NCBI RefSeq assembly: GCF_025127995.1
Contig: NZ_JAHLYP010000052.1
Span: 62,001-126,000 of the forward strand
DNA length: 64,000 nt
Reading direction: 5' to 3'
Source of the DNA: Synechococcus sp. CS-1332
GTDB taxonomy: Bacteria > Cyanobacteriota > Cyanobacteriia > PCC-6307 > Cyanobiaceae
Shown here: positions 36,272-45,793 of the stretch, in pieces
How positions within the stretch are numbered: the first letter of the stretch is position 1
How the letters are laid out: every line of letters begins with the position of its first letter
Notes under the pieces: generated by a model
The model's database searches: none
Told to the model about the DNA's origin: nothing
The model's input: only the letters and a program-made list of their open reading frames with translations
Made by a program: the position numbers and the translations under genes

Positions 36272-36673
36272 ATGCGACTGCTTCACACCATGCTCAGGGT
36301 GGGCGATCTGGAGCGTTCCCTGCGCTTCTACATCGAGGTGCTCGGCATGAAGCTGCTGCGCCGCAAGGACTATCCCGGTGGCTCCTACACCCTGGCCTTT
36401 GTGGGCTACGGCGATGAAAAGGACACCACCGTCCTGGAACTCACCCACAACTGGGGCACCGGCGCCTACGAGCTCGGCACGGGTTTCGGCCACCTGGCCA
36501 TCGGTGTCGATGACATCTATGCCACCTGCGCGGCCATCGCCGCCAAAGGCGGCCGGGTGGTGCGCGAACCGGGCCCGAAGCAGCACGGCACCAGCGTGAT
36601 TGCCTTTGTGGAGGATCCCGACGGCTACAAGGTGGAACTGATCCAGACGTCGTCACGGTCCGATGCGCCCTGA
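36272..36673 (+). CDS. gloA: Lactoylglutathione lyase (glyoxalase I)
   Basis: The 133-residue protein matches the nickel-type glyoxalase I length. The metal ligands are visible: His in [15 protein letters not shown], Glu in [10 protein letters not shown], His in [11 protein letters not shown] and Glu in KVELIQT. It converts the methylglyoxal-glutathione adduct to lactoylglutathione. ATG 36272 fits the family N-terminus; the frame extends upstream without homology. It overlaps the start of clpB by 11 bp. Confidence 0.96.
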   Translation: MRLLHTMLRVGDLERSLRFYIEVLGMKLLRRKDYPGGSYTLAFVGYGDEKDTTVLELTHNWGTGAYELGTGFGHLAIGVDDIYATCAAIAAKGGRVVREPGPKQHGTSVIAFVEDPDGYKVELIQTSSRSDAP

Positions 36674-39509
36674 CTCCCGCCCCCGCGACGATCGGGAGCC
36701 GGCGGCAGCTCCCGCCAGCCTCACCAGCGATCCCGACCGCTTCAGTGACGCCGCCTGGGATCTGCTGATCGCCTCCCAGGAGCAGGCGAGGCGCTGGCGC
36801 CATGGCGCCATGGACGTGGAGCACCTGCTGCTCACCCTGCTGCTGAACCGGCGCTTCGCCACCTGGGTGGCGCCGCTGCCCCTTGACGAGGACCGGCTGC
36901 TCGACCGCCTGGAAGCTTTCTGCGCCGAGCAACCCGGCGGAGACGGCGGCACGCTCTACATCGGTGACGCCCTTGAAGATCTCCTGGAGGAGGCCGACCG
37001 CCGCCGGGCGGCCTGGGGATCCCGGCTGCTGGATGTCCCCCACGTGCTGCTGGCCCTGCTGGTGGAACCCCGGATCGGGGCGTCCCTGCTGGTGGAGGAG
37101 GGGCTGAGCGAGGACCTGCTGCTGCGCCAGTGGCGGCCGCTGCCCGCCGTTGCCCAGCCCCCCGCCGCCATGCCACCTGTTGCCATGCCACCCGCCACGC
37201 TGCCCTCACCCGCTGCCCCGCCGGCAACGGATCCGGTGGCCCCGCCATCACCCGCAACGGACACCACCATGACCCTGCGGCGGGAGGAGGACCCCGAACC
37301 CGGTGCCCTGGCCCGTTACGGCCGTGACCTCACGGCCGCCGCCCGGGCCGGAGAACTCGATCCCGTGGTGGGAAGGGATCCGGAGATCCGCCGGCTCATC
37401 CAGGTCCTCTCCCGCCGCAGCAAGAACAACCCGGTGCTGATCGGTGAGCCTGGCGTCGGCAAGACCGCCGTGGCCGAATCCCTGGCCCAGCGGATCGTGG
37501 CCGGCGAGGTGCCCGATGCGCTGCGGGGGCTGCGGCTGGTCGCCCTGGATCTGGGGGCCCTGATCGCCGGGGCCAAGTTCCGCGGCCAGTTCGAGGAGCG
37601 CTTGCGCAGCGTGCTGGCCGAGGTCCGCGACTGCGACGGTGCGAGAGGCGAGGAGGGGGGTGCCCGAGGTGCCGGCGGGGTGGTGCTGTTCATCGACGAA
37701 CTGCACACGGTGGTGGGCAGCGACCGCTCCGGCACTGATGCGGCCAGCATCCTCAAGCCGGTACTGGCCCGGGGGGACCTGCGCTGCATCGGCGCCACCA
37801 CCCCCGAGGACTACCGGCGCAGCATCGAGAAGGATCCTGCCCTGGAGCGCCGTTTCCAGCAGGTGGTGATCCGCGAGCCCGACGGTCCCACCTGCCTCGA
37901 GATCCTGCGGGGGCTGAAGGAGCGCTACGAGCTCCACCATGGCGTCACCATCACCGATGGGGCCCTGGTGGCGGCCTCCAGGCTCGCGGCCCGCTACATC
38001 AGCGACCGCTGCCTGCCGGATTCGGCCATCGACCTGATCGACGAGGCCGCCGCCAACCTGCGTATGGAAGCCACCTCCAAGCCCCAGGTGGTGGAGGCGG
38101 CCGAAGCGGACCTGCGGCGGGTGGAGCTGGAGCTGCTGGCGGCTGAAGCTTCCCCTGTGGAGGACCGTCTGCCGCTGCAGGAACAGCGGCGCCTCGCCCA
38201 TGAGCAGCTCGAACGGCTGCAGCGCCGCTGGGCGGGGGAGCGGGAGCGCCTGGAGGAACTGCGCGAGCTCATGCACCAGGACGAGGACCTGCGCCACGCC
38301 ATCGCTGAGGCGGAGCGAGACGGGGACCTGGAAGAGGCGGCCCGTCTCCAGTACGACCAGCTGCACGGGGTGCAGCAACGCCGCGCCGCTGTCGAGGCGG
38401 AGCTGCAGAGCGATCCGATGCTGCGCGAGCAGGTGGAGGAGGGGGACATCGCCGATGTGGTGGCCCGCTCCACCGGCATCCCCGTTCAGCAGTTGCTGGC
38501 GGGAGAACGGCAGAAGCTGCTGGAGTTGGAGCAGCGGCTGGCTGGGCGGGTGATCGGCCAGCCGGAGGCGGTGGCGGCGGTGGCGGCCTCGATCCGCCGT
38601 TCCCGGGCCGGTATGCAGGCCCCCACCCGGCCGGTGGGGTCGTTCCTGTTCCTGGGGCCCACAGGTGTCGGCAAGACGGAACTGGCCAAGGCCCTGGCGG
38701 CAGCCCTCTTCGATGAGGAGGAGGCGCTGGTGCGGCTGGATATGAGCGAATTCATGGAGCGCAACGCCGTCGCCCGCCTGGTGGGGGCTCCCCCCGGCTA
38801 TGTGGGTTACGAGGAGGGGGGGCAGCTCACCGAGGCCGTACGCCGCCGCCCCTATGCCGTGCTGCTGCTCGACGAGGTGGAAAAGGCCCACCCTGACGTG
38901 TTCAACCTGCTGCTGCAGGTTCTCGACGACGGCCGTCTCACCGATTCCCAGGGGCGCACGGTGGACTTTCGCCACACGGTGGTGATCATGACCAGCAACC
39001 TGGCCAGCCGGGCGATTCTGGAGCGGGCCCGCTCCGCCTCCAACCCTGATGGTGGCGGGGATTCCCAGCCCCCGGAGGGGGAGCTGGATCAGGAGCGTGC
39101 CCTCGATCTGGCGGTGGAGGAGGCCCTGTCGCGCCAGTTCCGCCCGGAATTCCTCAACCGCATCGATGAAGTGATCCGGTTCCGTCCCCTGGCCCGAGCC
39201 GATCTCGAGCGCATCGTGCGGCTGCAGCTGGCGGAGCTGGCGGCCCTGCTGCGGGAGCAGCACCTGGAGCTGGAACTGGATGAGGCCGTCGTGGTGGCCC
39301 TGGCCCAGCAGGGCTACGAGCCGGAGTACGGCGCCCGCCCGCTGCGGCGGGTGCTGCGCCGTCGCATCGAGAACCCCCTGGCCACAGAGTTACTGGAGGA
39401 TCACTTCAGTGGGGCCAGGGGGGTGCGGCTGGAGCTCGCCGGCCCCGGGGAAGCGGGCTTTCGCTTCGTTCCTCTCAAGGCCGTGGGGGAAGGACGTCCG
39501 GTAGGGTGA
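36663..39509 (+). CDS. ClpB-type AAA+ disaggregase, divergent cyanobacterial paralogue (ClpB2-like)
   Basis: The 948-residue protein has a poorly conserved Clp N-domain (~25-165), a proline/alanine linker (~170-205) and two AAA+ modules. NBD1 has Walker [11 protein letters not shown] and Walker [17 protein letters not shown]2 has [10 protein letters not shown] and [15 protein letters not shown] coiled-coil middle domain (~475-595) separates them, which marks ClpB rather than ClpC. A glycine/acid insert precedes the NBD1 Walker B and a ~20-residue insert lies in NBD2. It rescues aggregated proteins with DnaK in the family; the second cyanobacterial ClpB may differ. The start overlaps gloA, and secE follows after 10 bp. 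Confidence 0.9.
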   Translation: MRPDSRPRDDREPAAAPASLTSDPDRFSDAAWDLLIASQEQARRWRHGAMDVEHLLLTLLLNRRFATWVAPLPLDEDRLLDRLEAFCAEQPGGDGGTLYIGDALEDLLEEADRRRAAWGSRLLDVPHVLLALLVEPRIGASLLVEEGLSEDLLLRQWRPLPAVAQPPAAMPPVAMPPATLPSPAAPPATDPVAPPSPATDTTMTLRREEDPEPGALARYGRDLTAAARAGELDPVVGRDPEIRRLIQVLSRRSKNNPVLIGEPGVGKTAVAESLAQRIVAGEVPDALRGLRLVALDLGALIAGAKFRGQFEERLRSVLAEVRDCDGARGEEGGARGAGGVVLFIDELHTVVGSDRSGTDAASILKPVLARGDLRCIGATTPEDYRRSIEKDPALERRFQQVVIREPDGPTCLEILRGLKERYELHHGVTITDGALVAASRLAARYISDRCLPDSAIDLIDEAAANLRMEATSKPQVVEAAEADLRRVELELLAAEASPVEDRLPLQEQRRLAHEQLERLQRRWAGERERLEELRELMHQDEDLRHAIAEAERDGDLEEAARLQYDQLHGVQQRRAAVEAELQSDPMLREQVEEGDIADVVARSTGIPVQQLLAGERQKLLELEQRLAGRVIGQPEAVAAVAASIRRSRAGMQAPTRPVGSFLFLGPTGVGKTELAKALAAALFDEEEALVRLDMSEFMERNAVARLVGAPPGYVGYEEGGQLTEAVRRRPYAVLLLDEVEKAHPDVFNLLLQVLDDGRLTDSQGRTVDFRHTVVIMTSNLASRAILERARSASNPDGGGDSQPPEGELDQERALDLAVEEALSRQFRPEFLNRIDEVIRFRPLARADLERIVRLQLAELAALLREQHLELELDEAVVVALAQQGYEPEYGARPLRRVLRRRIENPLATELLEDHFSGARGVRLELAGPGEAGFRFVPLKAVGEGRPVG

Positions 39510-39519
39510 TCGTTTGCCG

Positions 39520-39852
39520 ATGCGTGCCGACGTAACGGCATCCATCGGAATCCACGCTGTGGAACCCATCCCCCCCGTCACCACCACCACGAGCAGTCCC
39601 GAAGGGCCCCTGGCCCAAGGGAATGGCCTGTCCGCACCCGAGGATGGGCCGGACGGTCCTTCCGCCGAGGAGGAGACCCCCACCGGTTTCTTCGCGGTGA
39701 CCTACGCGGAGCTTCAAAAGGTTGTCTGGCCGAGCCGCCAGCAGCTGTTCAGCGAGTCGGTGGCGGTGATCCTGATGGTGAGTCTTTCGGCCGCGGCGAT
39801 CGCTGCGATCGACCGTTTTTATCACTGGGGATCGGCCCAGATCTTCCGTTGA
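39520..39852 (+). CDS. secE: Preprotein translocase subunit SecE
   Basis: The 110-residue protein ends with the SecE signature (FFAVTYAELQKVVWPSRQQL) followed by one membrane helix (SVAVILMVSLSAAAIAAI). The ~55-residue N-terminus before it is low-complexity and acidic, so a later GTG start (39559) is possible. SecE stabilises the SecY channel. The stop overlaps the nusG ATG by one base, and the secE-nusG order is the usual bacterial one. Confidence 0.93.
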   Translation: MRADVTASIGIHAVEPIPPVTTTTSSPEGPLAQGNGLSAPEDGPDGPSAEEETPTGFFAVTYAELQKVVWPSRQQLFSESVAVILMVSLSAAAIAAIDRFYHWGSAQIFR

Positions 39853-40577
39853 TGACCCTTCCCCTGACTTCCGTGCCCGAGACCGTGCCCGAGATCGAAC
39901 CCGACGCCCCAGAGGTGCTCGAGCTTCCTGGCGAAGGCACTGGCCTTGTCGCTGACGGGTCTGACCTTGCCGCCGCTGATCCCGCCGTCGAGGCGGGTGA
40001 AGCCACCAAGCCCCAGGTGGCCCGTTGGTATGCGGTTCAGGTGGCTTCCAGCTGCGAGAAGAAGGTGAAGGCCACGCTGGAGCAGCGGGCCGTCACGCTG
40101 GGGGTCAGCAACCGGATCCTGGAGATCGAGATCCCCCAGACCCCTGGTGTCAAGCTGAAAAAGGACGGCAGCCGCCAGTCCATCGAGGAGAAGGTGTTCC
40201 CCGGCTACGTGCTGGTGCGCATGGTTCTCGATGAGGACACGATGATGGCGGTGCGCAGCACCCCCAACGTCATCAACTTCGTGGGCCAGGAGGAACGCCG
40301 CGCCACCGGCAAGGCTCGCGGCCACATCAGGCCACGGCCCCTGAGCCGTCAGGAGGTCGACCGCATCTTCAAGCGTGCCGCTGAGAAGAAGCCCGTCCTC
40401 AAGGTCGACCTCACCGAAGGCGACCAGATTCTCGTCACGGCCGGCCCCTTCAAGGACTTCCAGGGCGAGGTGATCGAAGTCTCCGGAGAACGCAGCAAGC
40501 TGAAGGCCCTCCTGTCGATCTTCGGCAGGGAGACCCCGGTCGAGCTCGAGTTCTCCCAGATCAGCAAACAGAGCTGA
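39852..40577 (+). CDS. nusG: Transcription termination/antitermination protein NusG
   Basis: The 241-residue protein has an acidic N-terminal extension of ~55 residues, common in cyanobacteria, then the NGN domain ([37 protein letters not shown]) and a C-terminal KOW domain ([20 protein letters not shown]). ATG 39852 is chosen for its one-base overlap with the secE stop. NusG binds RNA polymerase and modulates elongation. It leads into the ribosomal-protein genes. Confidence 0.97.
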   Translation: MTLPLTSVPETVPEIEPDAPEVLELPGEGTGLVADGSDLAAADPAVEAGEATKPQVARWYAVQVASSCEKKVKATLEQRAVTLGVSNRILEIEIPQTPGVKLKKDGSRQSIEEKVFPGYVLVRMVLDEDTMMAVRSTPNVINFVGQEERRATGKARGHIRPRPLSRQEVDRIFKRAAEKKPVLKVDLTEGDQILVTAGPFKDFQGEVIEVSGERSKLKALLSIFGRETPVELEFSQISKQS

Positions 40578-40585
40578 TCAGCGGC

Positions 40586-40610
40586 GGCCGCCTCCCTGCG
40601 GAGGGCGGCC
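40586..40610 (+). promoter_or_regulatory. GC-rich hairpin in the rplK leader
   Basis: GGCCGCCTCC (40586-40595) and GGAGGGCGGCC (40600-40610) form a ~10-bp stem with one bulged G and loop CTGC, 9 bp after the nusG stop. There is no T-tract, so it is not a standard terminator. Attenuation or RNA processing is possible. Confidence 0.45.
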
Positions 40611-40679
40611 CCGGGTGGTTCCTTACGGGGCTGCCACACCGCCGGGCCGGCTATCGCCCCACCCCGGCCATCCGCAGCA

Positions 40680-40728
40680 CTCCCGCGAGGGAGTTCCGTC
40701 CCGCTCTCCCGCAAGGGAGTTCCGTCCC
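40680..40728 (+). repeat. Two near-identical 23-bp units with GNRA-tetraloop hairpins before rplK
   Basis: The units 40680-40702 and 40706-40728 differ at one base. Each begins with CTCCC-GNRA-GGGAG: the first has loop GCGA, the second GCAA, both GNRA tetraloops on a perfect 5-bp stem, and each continues TTCCGTCCC. The only difference falls inside the loop and keeps it GNRA. The second unit ends 12 nt before the rplK ATG. It is likely a structured mRNA leader; the ligand is unknown. Confidence 0.6.
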
Positions 40729-40740
40729 CTAGCCCAGACG

Positions 40741-41166
40741 ATGGCCAAGAAAGTCGTAGCTGTGATCAAGCTGGCCCTCCAGGCCGGCAAAGCGAACCCC
40801 GCACCACCGGTGGGCCCTGCCCTCGGTCAGCACGGGGTCAACATCATGGCGTTCTGCAAGGAGTACAACGCCCGCACCCAGGAAAAGGCCGGGTACGTGA
40901 TCCCGGTGGAGATCTCGGTCTTTGAAGACCGCAGCTTCACCTTCATCACCAAGACCCCGCCCGCCTCGGTGCTCATCTCCAAGGCCGCCGGCATCGACAA
41001 GGGTGCCGCCACGTCCGCCAAGGGTGCGGTGGGTGCCATCAGCCGCGCCCAGCTCGAGGAGATCGCCAAGACCAAACTGCCCGACCTCAACTGCACCAGC
41101 GTTGAATCGGCCATGCGCATCATCGAAGGCACCGCCCGCAACATGGGCGTTGCCGTCAGCGACTGA
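40741..41166 (+). CDS. rplK: 50S ribosomal protein L11
   Basis: The 141-residue protein is L11 from end to end ([60 protein letters not shown]). It binds the GTPase-centre rRNA. The ATG at 40741 is set by the family N-terminus; the frame is open upstream through the repeat-bearing leader without similarity. rplA follows after 76 bp. Confidence 0.99.
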   Translation: MAKKVVAVIKLALQAGKANPAPPVGPALGQHGVNIMAFCKEYNARTQEKAGYVIPVEISVFEDRSFTFITKTPPASVLISKAAGIDKGAATSAKGAVGAISRAQLEEIAKTKLPDLNCTSVESAMRIIEGTARNMGVAVSD

Positions 41167-41242
41167 CCCTCCCCGGGCGTCGTTCCTTTCCATCCACCTA
41201 CCTGGGGGAGACCGCCCACGGTCGTCCGCACCCCTTCCTGCC

Positions 41243-41950
41243 ATGACGAAAATCTCCAAACGCTTCACGGCCCTCGCCGCCAAGGTTGAGGACCGCGCCT
41301 ATGAACCGCTCGAGGCCATCGAGCTGGTCAAGGACACCGCCACCGCGCGCTTCGACGAGACCATCGAAGCCCATGTGCGCCTTGGCATCGATCCCAAGTA
41401 CACCGACCAGCAACTGCGCACCACCGTGGCGCTCCCCCACGGCACCGGTCAGACCATTCGCATCGCGGTGATCGCCCGGGGTGAGAAGGTGGCCGAAGCC
41501 AAGGCCGCCGGTGCCGATCTGGCCGGTGATGATGAGCTGGTGGACCAGATCGCCGGCGGCGCGATCGACTTTGATCTGCTGATCTCCACCCCCGACATGA
41601 TGCCGAAGGTGGCCAAGCTCGGCCGGGTGCTCGGTCCCCGCGGCCTGATGCCGAACCCCAAGGCCGGCACCGTGACCACCGATCTGGCTGGCGCCATCAA
41701 CGAGTTCAAAGCCGGCAAGCTGGAATTCCGGGCCGACCGGGCCGGAATCGTGCACGTGCGCTTCGGCAAGGCCAGCTTCCCGAGCGACAAGTTGCTGGAG
41801 AACCTCAAGGCCCTGCAGGAAACCATCGACCGCAACAAGCCCAGCGGTGCCAAGGGCCGCTACTGGAGGACCCTCTATGTGGCCTCCACCATGGGCCCGT
41901 CGGTCCAGGTCGACTTCGCCGCTCTCCAGGACATCAAGCAGGACAGCTGA
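41243..41950 (+). CDS. rplA: 50S ribosomal protein L1
   Basis: The 235-residue protein matches L1 ([62 protein letters not shown]). It forms the L1 stalk and in many bacteria also represses its own operon by binding the leader RNA, which makes the rplK leader repeats of interest. The start at 41243 fits the family. An SGNH hydrolase gene follows after 9 bp. Confidence 0.99.
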   Translation: MTKISKRFTALAAKVEDRAYEPLEAIELVKDTATARFDETIEAHVRLGIDPKYTDQQLRTTVALPHGTGQTIRIAVIARGEKVAEAKAAGADLAGDDELVDQIAGGAIDFDLLISTPDMMPKVAKLGRVLGPRGLMPNPKAGTVTTDLAGAINEFKAGKLEFRADRAGIVHVRFGKASFPSDKLLENLKALQETIDRNKPSGAKGRYWRTLYVASTMGPSVQVDFAALQDIKQDS

Positions 41951-41959
41951 GCCCCTGTC

Positions 41960-42619
41960 GTGTCTGCGTCGTCATGGGTCCGGATCGTTGGCTGGGTGGC
42001 GGTTCCGCTCACCCTGCTGAGCCTGGGGTGGGGCCTGCTTTCCAGGCCAGGCGCCAGGTCCATCGCCTCCGTGGCGCCGCCGCCGTCCGGATCGCCGCCC
42101 TCCCGCGGTGGTCCGGTCACTTTCGTCGGTGATTCGCTCACGGCCCAGGGCGACTGGCAGGCCGCTTTCCCCGACCGTGTGGTCCACAACCAGGGCGTGA
42201 GCGGTGACACCAGCTTCCAGCTGATGGCCCGGCTGCCGGAGATCCGCCGGACGGGTGCCAGTACCTATCTGGTGATGGTGGGGATCAATGACATCGTCTG
42301 GGGCTACGACCCCAGCCGCATTGCTGGCCGGATTCAGTGGCTGCGCACCGGCCTGCAGATCGGCAGCGGGGCACGGGTGATTGTCCAATCCACCATCCCC
42401 TGTGCCCGGTTCCGCTGTGGCCCTGACGGTGTTCGCAGAGTGGCGGAACTCAACCACCGGCTGGCACAGCAGATTCCCCCTCAGGACTATGTCGATCTCA
42501 CCCCGGTGATGGCCGATGCCGATGGGCTGAAGCGCCCCTACACGGTGGATGGCGTGCATCTCAACGCCGCTGGCTACGCCCGTTGGCAGGCACGGCTTCG
42601 GGAACTTGACCTGCCGTGA
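41960..42619 (+). CDS. SGNH/GDSL-family hydrolase inserted in the ribosomal-protein cluster
   Basis: The 219-residue protein has an N-terminal membrane/signal segment (IVGWVAVPLTLLSLGWGLL), a proline-serine linker, and the four SGNH blocks: VGDSLT (nucleophile Ser, ~57), GVSGD (Gly), GIND (Asn) and DGVHLN (Asp/His). It should be a periplasmic or membrane-anchored esterase or lipase; the substrate is unknown. The start is GTG at 41960. Its place between rplA and rplJ on the same strand, 9 bp after rplA, is unusual. It may be co-transcribed or an insertion. Confidence 0.88.
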   Translation: MSASSWVRIVGWVAVPLTLLSLGWGLLSRPGARSIASVAPPPSGSPPSRGGPVTFVGDSLTAQGDWQAAFPDRVVHNQGVSGDTSFQLMARLPEIRRTGASTYLVMVGINDIVWGYDPSRIAGRIQWLRTGLQIGSGARVIVQSTIPCARFRCGPDGVRRVAELNHRLAQQIPPQDYVDLTPVMADADGLKRPYTVDGVHLNAAGYARWQARLRELDLP

Positions 42620-42664
42620 TGTAGGTTGATGAACTGGATTCGTCCAGAAGGGCACGCGCCCCAC

Positions 42665-42735
42665 CCAAGACAGCAGGTCGTCAAGAACGTCGATTTCGGT
42701 CGCTCGTTCCTTCTCGTAAGTCCTGCCGAGGTCCA
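42665..42735 (+). ncRNA. Putative ribosomal protein L10 leader
   Basis: Before rplJ, AGACAGCAGG (stem strand GCAGG, 42673-42677) can pair with CCTGC (42722-42726) in CCTGCCGAGGT, enclosing a further stem region. This arrangement and the CCTGCCGAGG sequence resemble L10 leader RNAs, bound by the L10(L12)4 complex to repress rplJ-rplL. Rfam comparison was not possible; identification rests on recall and position. Confidence 0.55.
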
Positions 42736-42875
42736 CGCGATTGGTTTTTGCCTGTGCTGGTGTCTCCGCCGGAGCCACTCAGATCGGAGCGGAGCGATGA
42801 GCAGCCTCGAAGCCCCCCACCAGGAGCTGTCCGGGCCGCGTTTCCTGCTTGTTCCCCCGATCCGATCCACCTCCT

Positions 42876-43403
42876 ATGGGCCGCACGCTGGAGAACAAGC
42901 AACAGATCGTCGAAGAGCTCAAAGGGCTCCTCGGTGAAGCCGAAATGGCGCTGGTCCTCGATTTCAAGGGCCTGACCATCAAGGAAATGACTGATCTGCG
43001 GACCCGTCTGCAGGCCAGCAACGGTGTGTGCAAGGTGACCAAAAACACCTTGATGCGCCGTGCCATTGATGGTGACAGCGCCTGGTCGGATCTCGATTCC
43101 CTGCTCACTGGCACCAATGCCTTCGTCCTGATCAAGGGCGATGTCGGCGGTGCGGTGAAGGCCCTGCAGTCCTTCCAGAAGGACACCAAGAAGTCGGATG
43201 TGAAGGGAGGCCTTTTCGAAGGCAAGCTCCTTTCCCCTTCCGACATCCAGGCCATCGGGGATCTGCCCTCCAAGGAGGTGCTCATGGCCCAGATCGCCGG
43301 TGCGATCAATGGCCTGGCCACCAAGTTGGCTGTGGGCATCAACGAGGTTCCGTCCGGTCTCGCCAGGGCACTCAAGCAGCACGCCGAATCCGGCGAAGGT
43401 TGA
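42876..43403 (+). CDS. rplJ: 50S ribosomal protein L10
   Basis: The 175-residue protein matches L10 ([48 protein letters not shown]) and has the C-terminal helix that binds L7/L12 dimers ([20 protein letters not shown]). ATG 42876 is the family start. It is preceded by a ~255-bp leader with a likely L10 regulatory element and followed by rplL after 63 bp. Confidence 0.99.
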   Translation: MGRTLENKQQIVEELKGLLGEAEMALVLDFKGLTIKEMTDLRTRLQASNGVCKVTKNTLMRRAIDGDSAWSDLDSLLTGTNAFVLIKGDVGGAVKALQSFQKDTKKSDVKGGLFEGKLLSPSDIQAIGDLPSKEVLMAQIAGAINGLATKLAVGINEVPSGLARALKQHAESGEG

Positions 43404-43466
43404 GTTCGCCTTTCGCGAACCCCTGGGCTCCACCGATCCTCCCGTTCTGTTGCTGATTCCCCCCCC

Positions 43467-43853
43467 ATGTCCGCTACCACCGACCAGATTCTCGAACAAC
43501 TGAAAACCCTCTCCCTGCTTGAGGCTTCCGAGCTCGTCAAGCAGATCGAAGAGGCCTTTGGCGTGTCCGCCGCCGCTTCGGCTGGCGTCGTGATGGCCGC
43601 CGCCGCCCCCGGCGCGGCCGCCGAGGCCGTCGAGGAGCAGACCGAGTTCGACGTCATCCTCGATGGCTTCGATCCGGCCGCCAAGATCAAGGTGCTCAAG
43701 GCCGTCCGCGAGGCCACTGGCCTCGGTCTGGGCGAAGCCAAGGCCCTTGTGGAAGCCGCTCCCAAGGCCGTCAAGGAAGGCATCTCCAAGAACGATGCCG
43801 AAGCTCTCAAGAAGAGCATCGAAGAAGTGGGTGGCAAGGTCTCCATCAAGTGA
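43467..43853 (+). CDS. rplL: 50S ribosomal protein L7/L12
   Basis: The 128-residue protein has the L12 N-terminal dimerisation helices ([20 protein letters not shown]), an alanine-rich hinge and the C-terminal domain ([43 protein letters not shown]). It recruits translation GTPases to the ribosome. A strong terminator follows 45 bp after the stop, closing the cluster. Confidence 0.99.
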   Translation: MSATTDQILEQLKTLSLLEASELVKQIEEAFGVSAAASAGVVMAAAAPGAAAEAVEEQTEFDVILDGFDPAAKIKVLKAVREATGLGLGEAKALVEAAPKAVKEGISKNDAEALKKSIEEVGGKVSIK

Positions 43854-43897
43854 CCAGCCGAAGCTGTGCCTCCGGGCCCAGCTTCCCTTTCCTTCCG

Positions 43898-43922
43898 GCC
43901 GGTCCTTCGGGGCCGGCTTTTT
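43898..43922 (+). terminator. Rho-independent terminator after rplL
   Basis: An 8-bp stem GCCGGTCC / GGGCCGGC with a TTCG tetraloop is followed directly by five T residues (43918-43922). It ends the rplJ-rplL transcript. Confidence 0.9.
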
Positions 43923-43978
43923 CATGGCAGTGGTCGGTGATGACAGGGCTGTGGCCTGGCGCAAGGACGTCATCCCAT

Positions 43979-44008
43979 AAAAAAGAGCCCCGCCGAAGGC
44001 AGGGCTCT
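43979..44008 (-). terminator. Rho-independent terminator facing the DUF3747 gene
   Basis: On the minus strand AGAGCCCTGCC-TTC-GGCGGGGCTCT forms a long stem with one mismatch and is followed by six T residues (plus-strand A-run 43979-43984). It fits as the terminator of the minus-strand DUF3747 gene ending at 44170. Confidence 0.85.
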
Positions 44009-44060
44009 GGAGATGGAACGTTTCCGGGAGTCTGTCCTCGTTTCGACCCTGGAAGAGCGT

Positions 44061-44100
44061 CCTCCACTCCTCACCTGTTGAATTTAAGTGAGGTGGGAGG
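44061..44100. other. Imperfect hairpin in the rplL-DUF3747 gap
   Basis: CCTCC(44061-44065)/GGAGG(44096-44100) and CCTCAC(44069-44074)/GTGAGG(44088-44093) make a two-part stem with a 13-nt AT-rich loop and a small internal loop. There is no T-tract on either side. The surrounding 316-bp gap (43854-44169) holds this, the two terminators and no visible gene. Function unknown. Confidence 0.4.
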
Positions 44101-44169
44101 CAGGTGCTGGGTGAACAGTCCGGTGATTCAACTGGCCATCGGTTCGGTGGCTTGGGACTTGGCGAGGAC

Positions 44170-44916
44170 TCAGAGCCCTCCTGCATTGGTGTCGCTGTAG
44201 GGAATCACCTGGAGGGCGATCGCCCGACTGGAGCGTTCCGAGCCCATGCTCTCGTCGCTCTGGTTGAGCATCGGCAGGCTGGCGGCAACGCCAGGGAGTT
44301 CGGCTCTGCCGGGACGCAGCGGACCCCGGAAGGTCTGGGTGCCGCCCGCCCGGGCGATCAGCTGTTCCAGGGGGGTCGCACTGGCGAAATAGAGGTGCGT
44401 CAGTGCCCTCTCCTCGTAGGTTCGGCGCTTGAGGTCCCAGCCGGGATCAAGCTTGAGGGCCACGAAGCCGTCACGGTCGCGCAGGGGAATGTCGGCCCTG
44501 CCCACCACGAGAATGTCGGAGCTTCTGGAGGAGATGGCCTGCAGCTCCAGTCGGGATCCGACCTGCTGGACCCGGAGGCTGTAACTGGTGCCCATGTCCT
44601 GGTCAGCGACCCGTAGCGAATAGCCGTTGCTGTCGAGGTAGCGGTTGCAGATGCCGGTGTAGTCGAAGCGGTTCAAGGTGGGATCCACCAGCCCGTCAGG
44701 GCGCGCCTGCCAGCAGGAGGGTTGGGGGGCCAGCTGCTCGAGGACCAGCAGGGTCCAGTCGTTGTCGCCCACTGGCCTGGCCAGGACTGCGAAACGATCG
44801 GCGTTCACCTCCGTGCTCTGGAAAAGGCCAGCGGCCATGGCCAGCCTGGGCTGGACCATCGGCAGGCCTGCTCCGGCCAGGGCCAGGCCCGCCAGGGCCA
44901 GGTAGGTTCGCTGCAT
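44170..44916 (-). CDS. DUF3747 family secreted protein
   Basis: The 248-residue protein has a signal peptide ([23 protein letters not shown]) and the DUF3747 core: [52 protein letters not shown] and [19 protein letters not shown]. The family is essentially cyanobacterial and uncharacterised; the conserved Cys pair may be a disulphide. It should be extracytoplasmic. It is divergent from rnhA (72-bp gap) and ends in a terminator at 43979-44008. Confidence 0.85.
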   Translation of the reverse strand: MQRTYLALAGLALAGAGLPMVQPRLAMAAGLFQSTEVNADRFAVLARPVGDNDWTLLVLEQLAPQPSCWQARPDGLVDPTLNRFDYTGICNRYLDSNGYSLRVADQDMGTSYSLRVQQVGSRLELQAISSRSSDILVVGRADIPLRDRDGFVALKLDPGWDLKRRTYEERALTHLYFASATPLEQLIARAGGTQTFRGPLRPGRAELPGVAASLPMLNQSDESMGSERSSRAIALQVIPYSDTNAGGL

Positions 44917-44988
44917 GGGAACACCTCCAGGGCCCGGGCGTTCTCCGGGAAGAGGGACCTATTCAAGCGATGCTGTCAAGGTGACTCC

Positions 44989-45783
44989 ATGGATGATCGT
45001 CCGGTGCGGGTAGTGGCTGCCGCCTGCGACGGGGCCTGCAGTGGTAACCCTGGGCCGGGGGGCTGGGGCGCCTTGCTGCGCTTTGAGAACGGGTCCAGGC
45101 GGGAGCTGGGGGGGGCAGCACCGGCCACCACCAACAACCGCATGGAGCTCACAGCGGCCCTGGCGGTGCTGGAGGCCCTGCGAGACCTGCCACGCCACCC
45201 CGATCTGGTGCTGCGCACCGACAGCCGGTACCTGATCGATGGTTTTGAGAAGTGGATGGCCGGCTGGAAGCGCAAGGGCTGGCGCACCGCGTCCGGTGGG
45301 CCCGTGCTCAATCGGGACCTCTGGGAGCTGCTGGATGCCGCCAGGCTGCCGGGGCTGGCCCTGCGTCACGTGCGCGGACACAGTGGTGATCCGGACAACG
45401 ATCGCTGCGATGTCATCGCCGTGGCGTATTCCCGCGGGCAGGCCCCAAAACTGGCGATCGAAAGCCAGGCCTCCCCGGCCTCGGCGGCTGAAGTCGCGCC
45501 GGCGGCAGAGGCTGCTGCTGAGGGGGTGGACGTTGCCGAAGCTGTGGATCGGGCCCCCAGGTCGTTGCAGGAGTTGCTTTCCCGCATGGAGCTGGCCGAT
45601 CGGCTCGCCGCAGGGGGCTACAGCCTGCGGGCCGTGGAGCTCGCCAGGTTGCTGGAGGTGCCGACGGCCAGCCTCGAGGGGAAAGGGGAACCCTGGCTCT
45701 GGCGTGACTGGCTCGTGAGGCCCGTTGGCAATGGGTGCTGGCGTCTGGAGCGCGGCGCGGGAGGATTGGCCAGGCCGCAGTGA
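44989..45783 (+). CDS. rnhA: Ribonuclease HI with C-terminal extension
   Basis: The 264-residue protein starts with a complete RNase HI domain (~8-150). The catalytic acids are visible: Asp in [16 protein letters not shown], Glu in [10 protein letters not shown], Asp in [11 protein letters not shown] and Asp in NDRCDVIA, with the HVRGHSGD loop. It cuts RNA in RNA-DNA hybrids. A ~110-residue extension follows: an alanine/glutamate-rich linker, then [38 protein letters not shown] and a Trp-rich end that looks like a small helical nucleic-acid-binding or recognition domain. pyrD follows after 10 bp. Confidence 0.95.
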   Translation: MDDRPVRVVAAACDGACSGNPGPGGWGALLRFENGSRRELGGAAPATTNNRMELTAALAVLEALRDLPRHPDLVLRTDSRYLIDGFEKWMAGWKRKGWRTASGGPVLNRDLWELLDAARLPGLALRHVRGHSGDPDNDRCDVIAVAYSRGQAPKLAIESQASPASAAEVAPAAEAAAEGVDVAEAVDRAPRSLQELLSRMELADRLAAGGYSLRAVELARLLEVPTASLEGKGEPWLWRDWLVRPVGNGCWRLERGAGGLARPQ

Positions 45784-45793
45784 GGAGACAGGG

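Noticed and set aside
37248-39263. Minus-strand open frame of 671 codons within the clpB-type gene
   Set aside because: It is the antisense shadow of conserved AAA+ motifs; His/Gln/Leu-rich without domains.
40586-40610. Rho-independent terminator after nusG
   Set aside because: The stem is strong but no T-tract follows on the plus strand.
44061-44100. Yfr1 small RNA
   Set aside because: ACTCCTCAC is present, but it is inside a stem rather than single-stranded, and there is no 3' terminator hairpin with T-tract.
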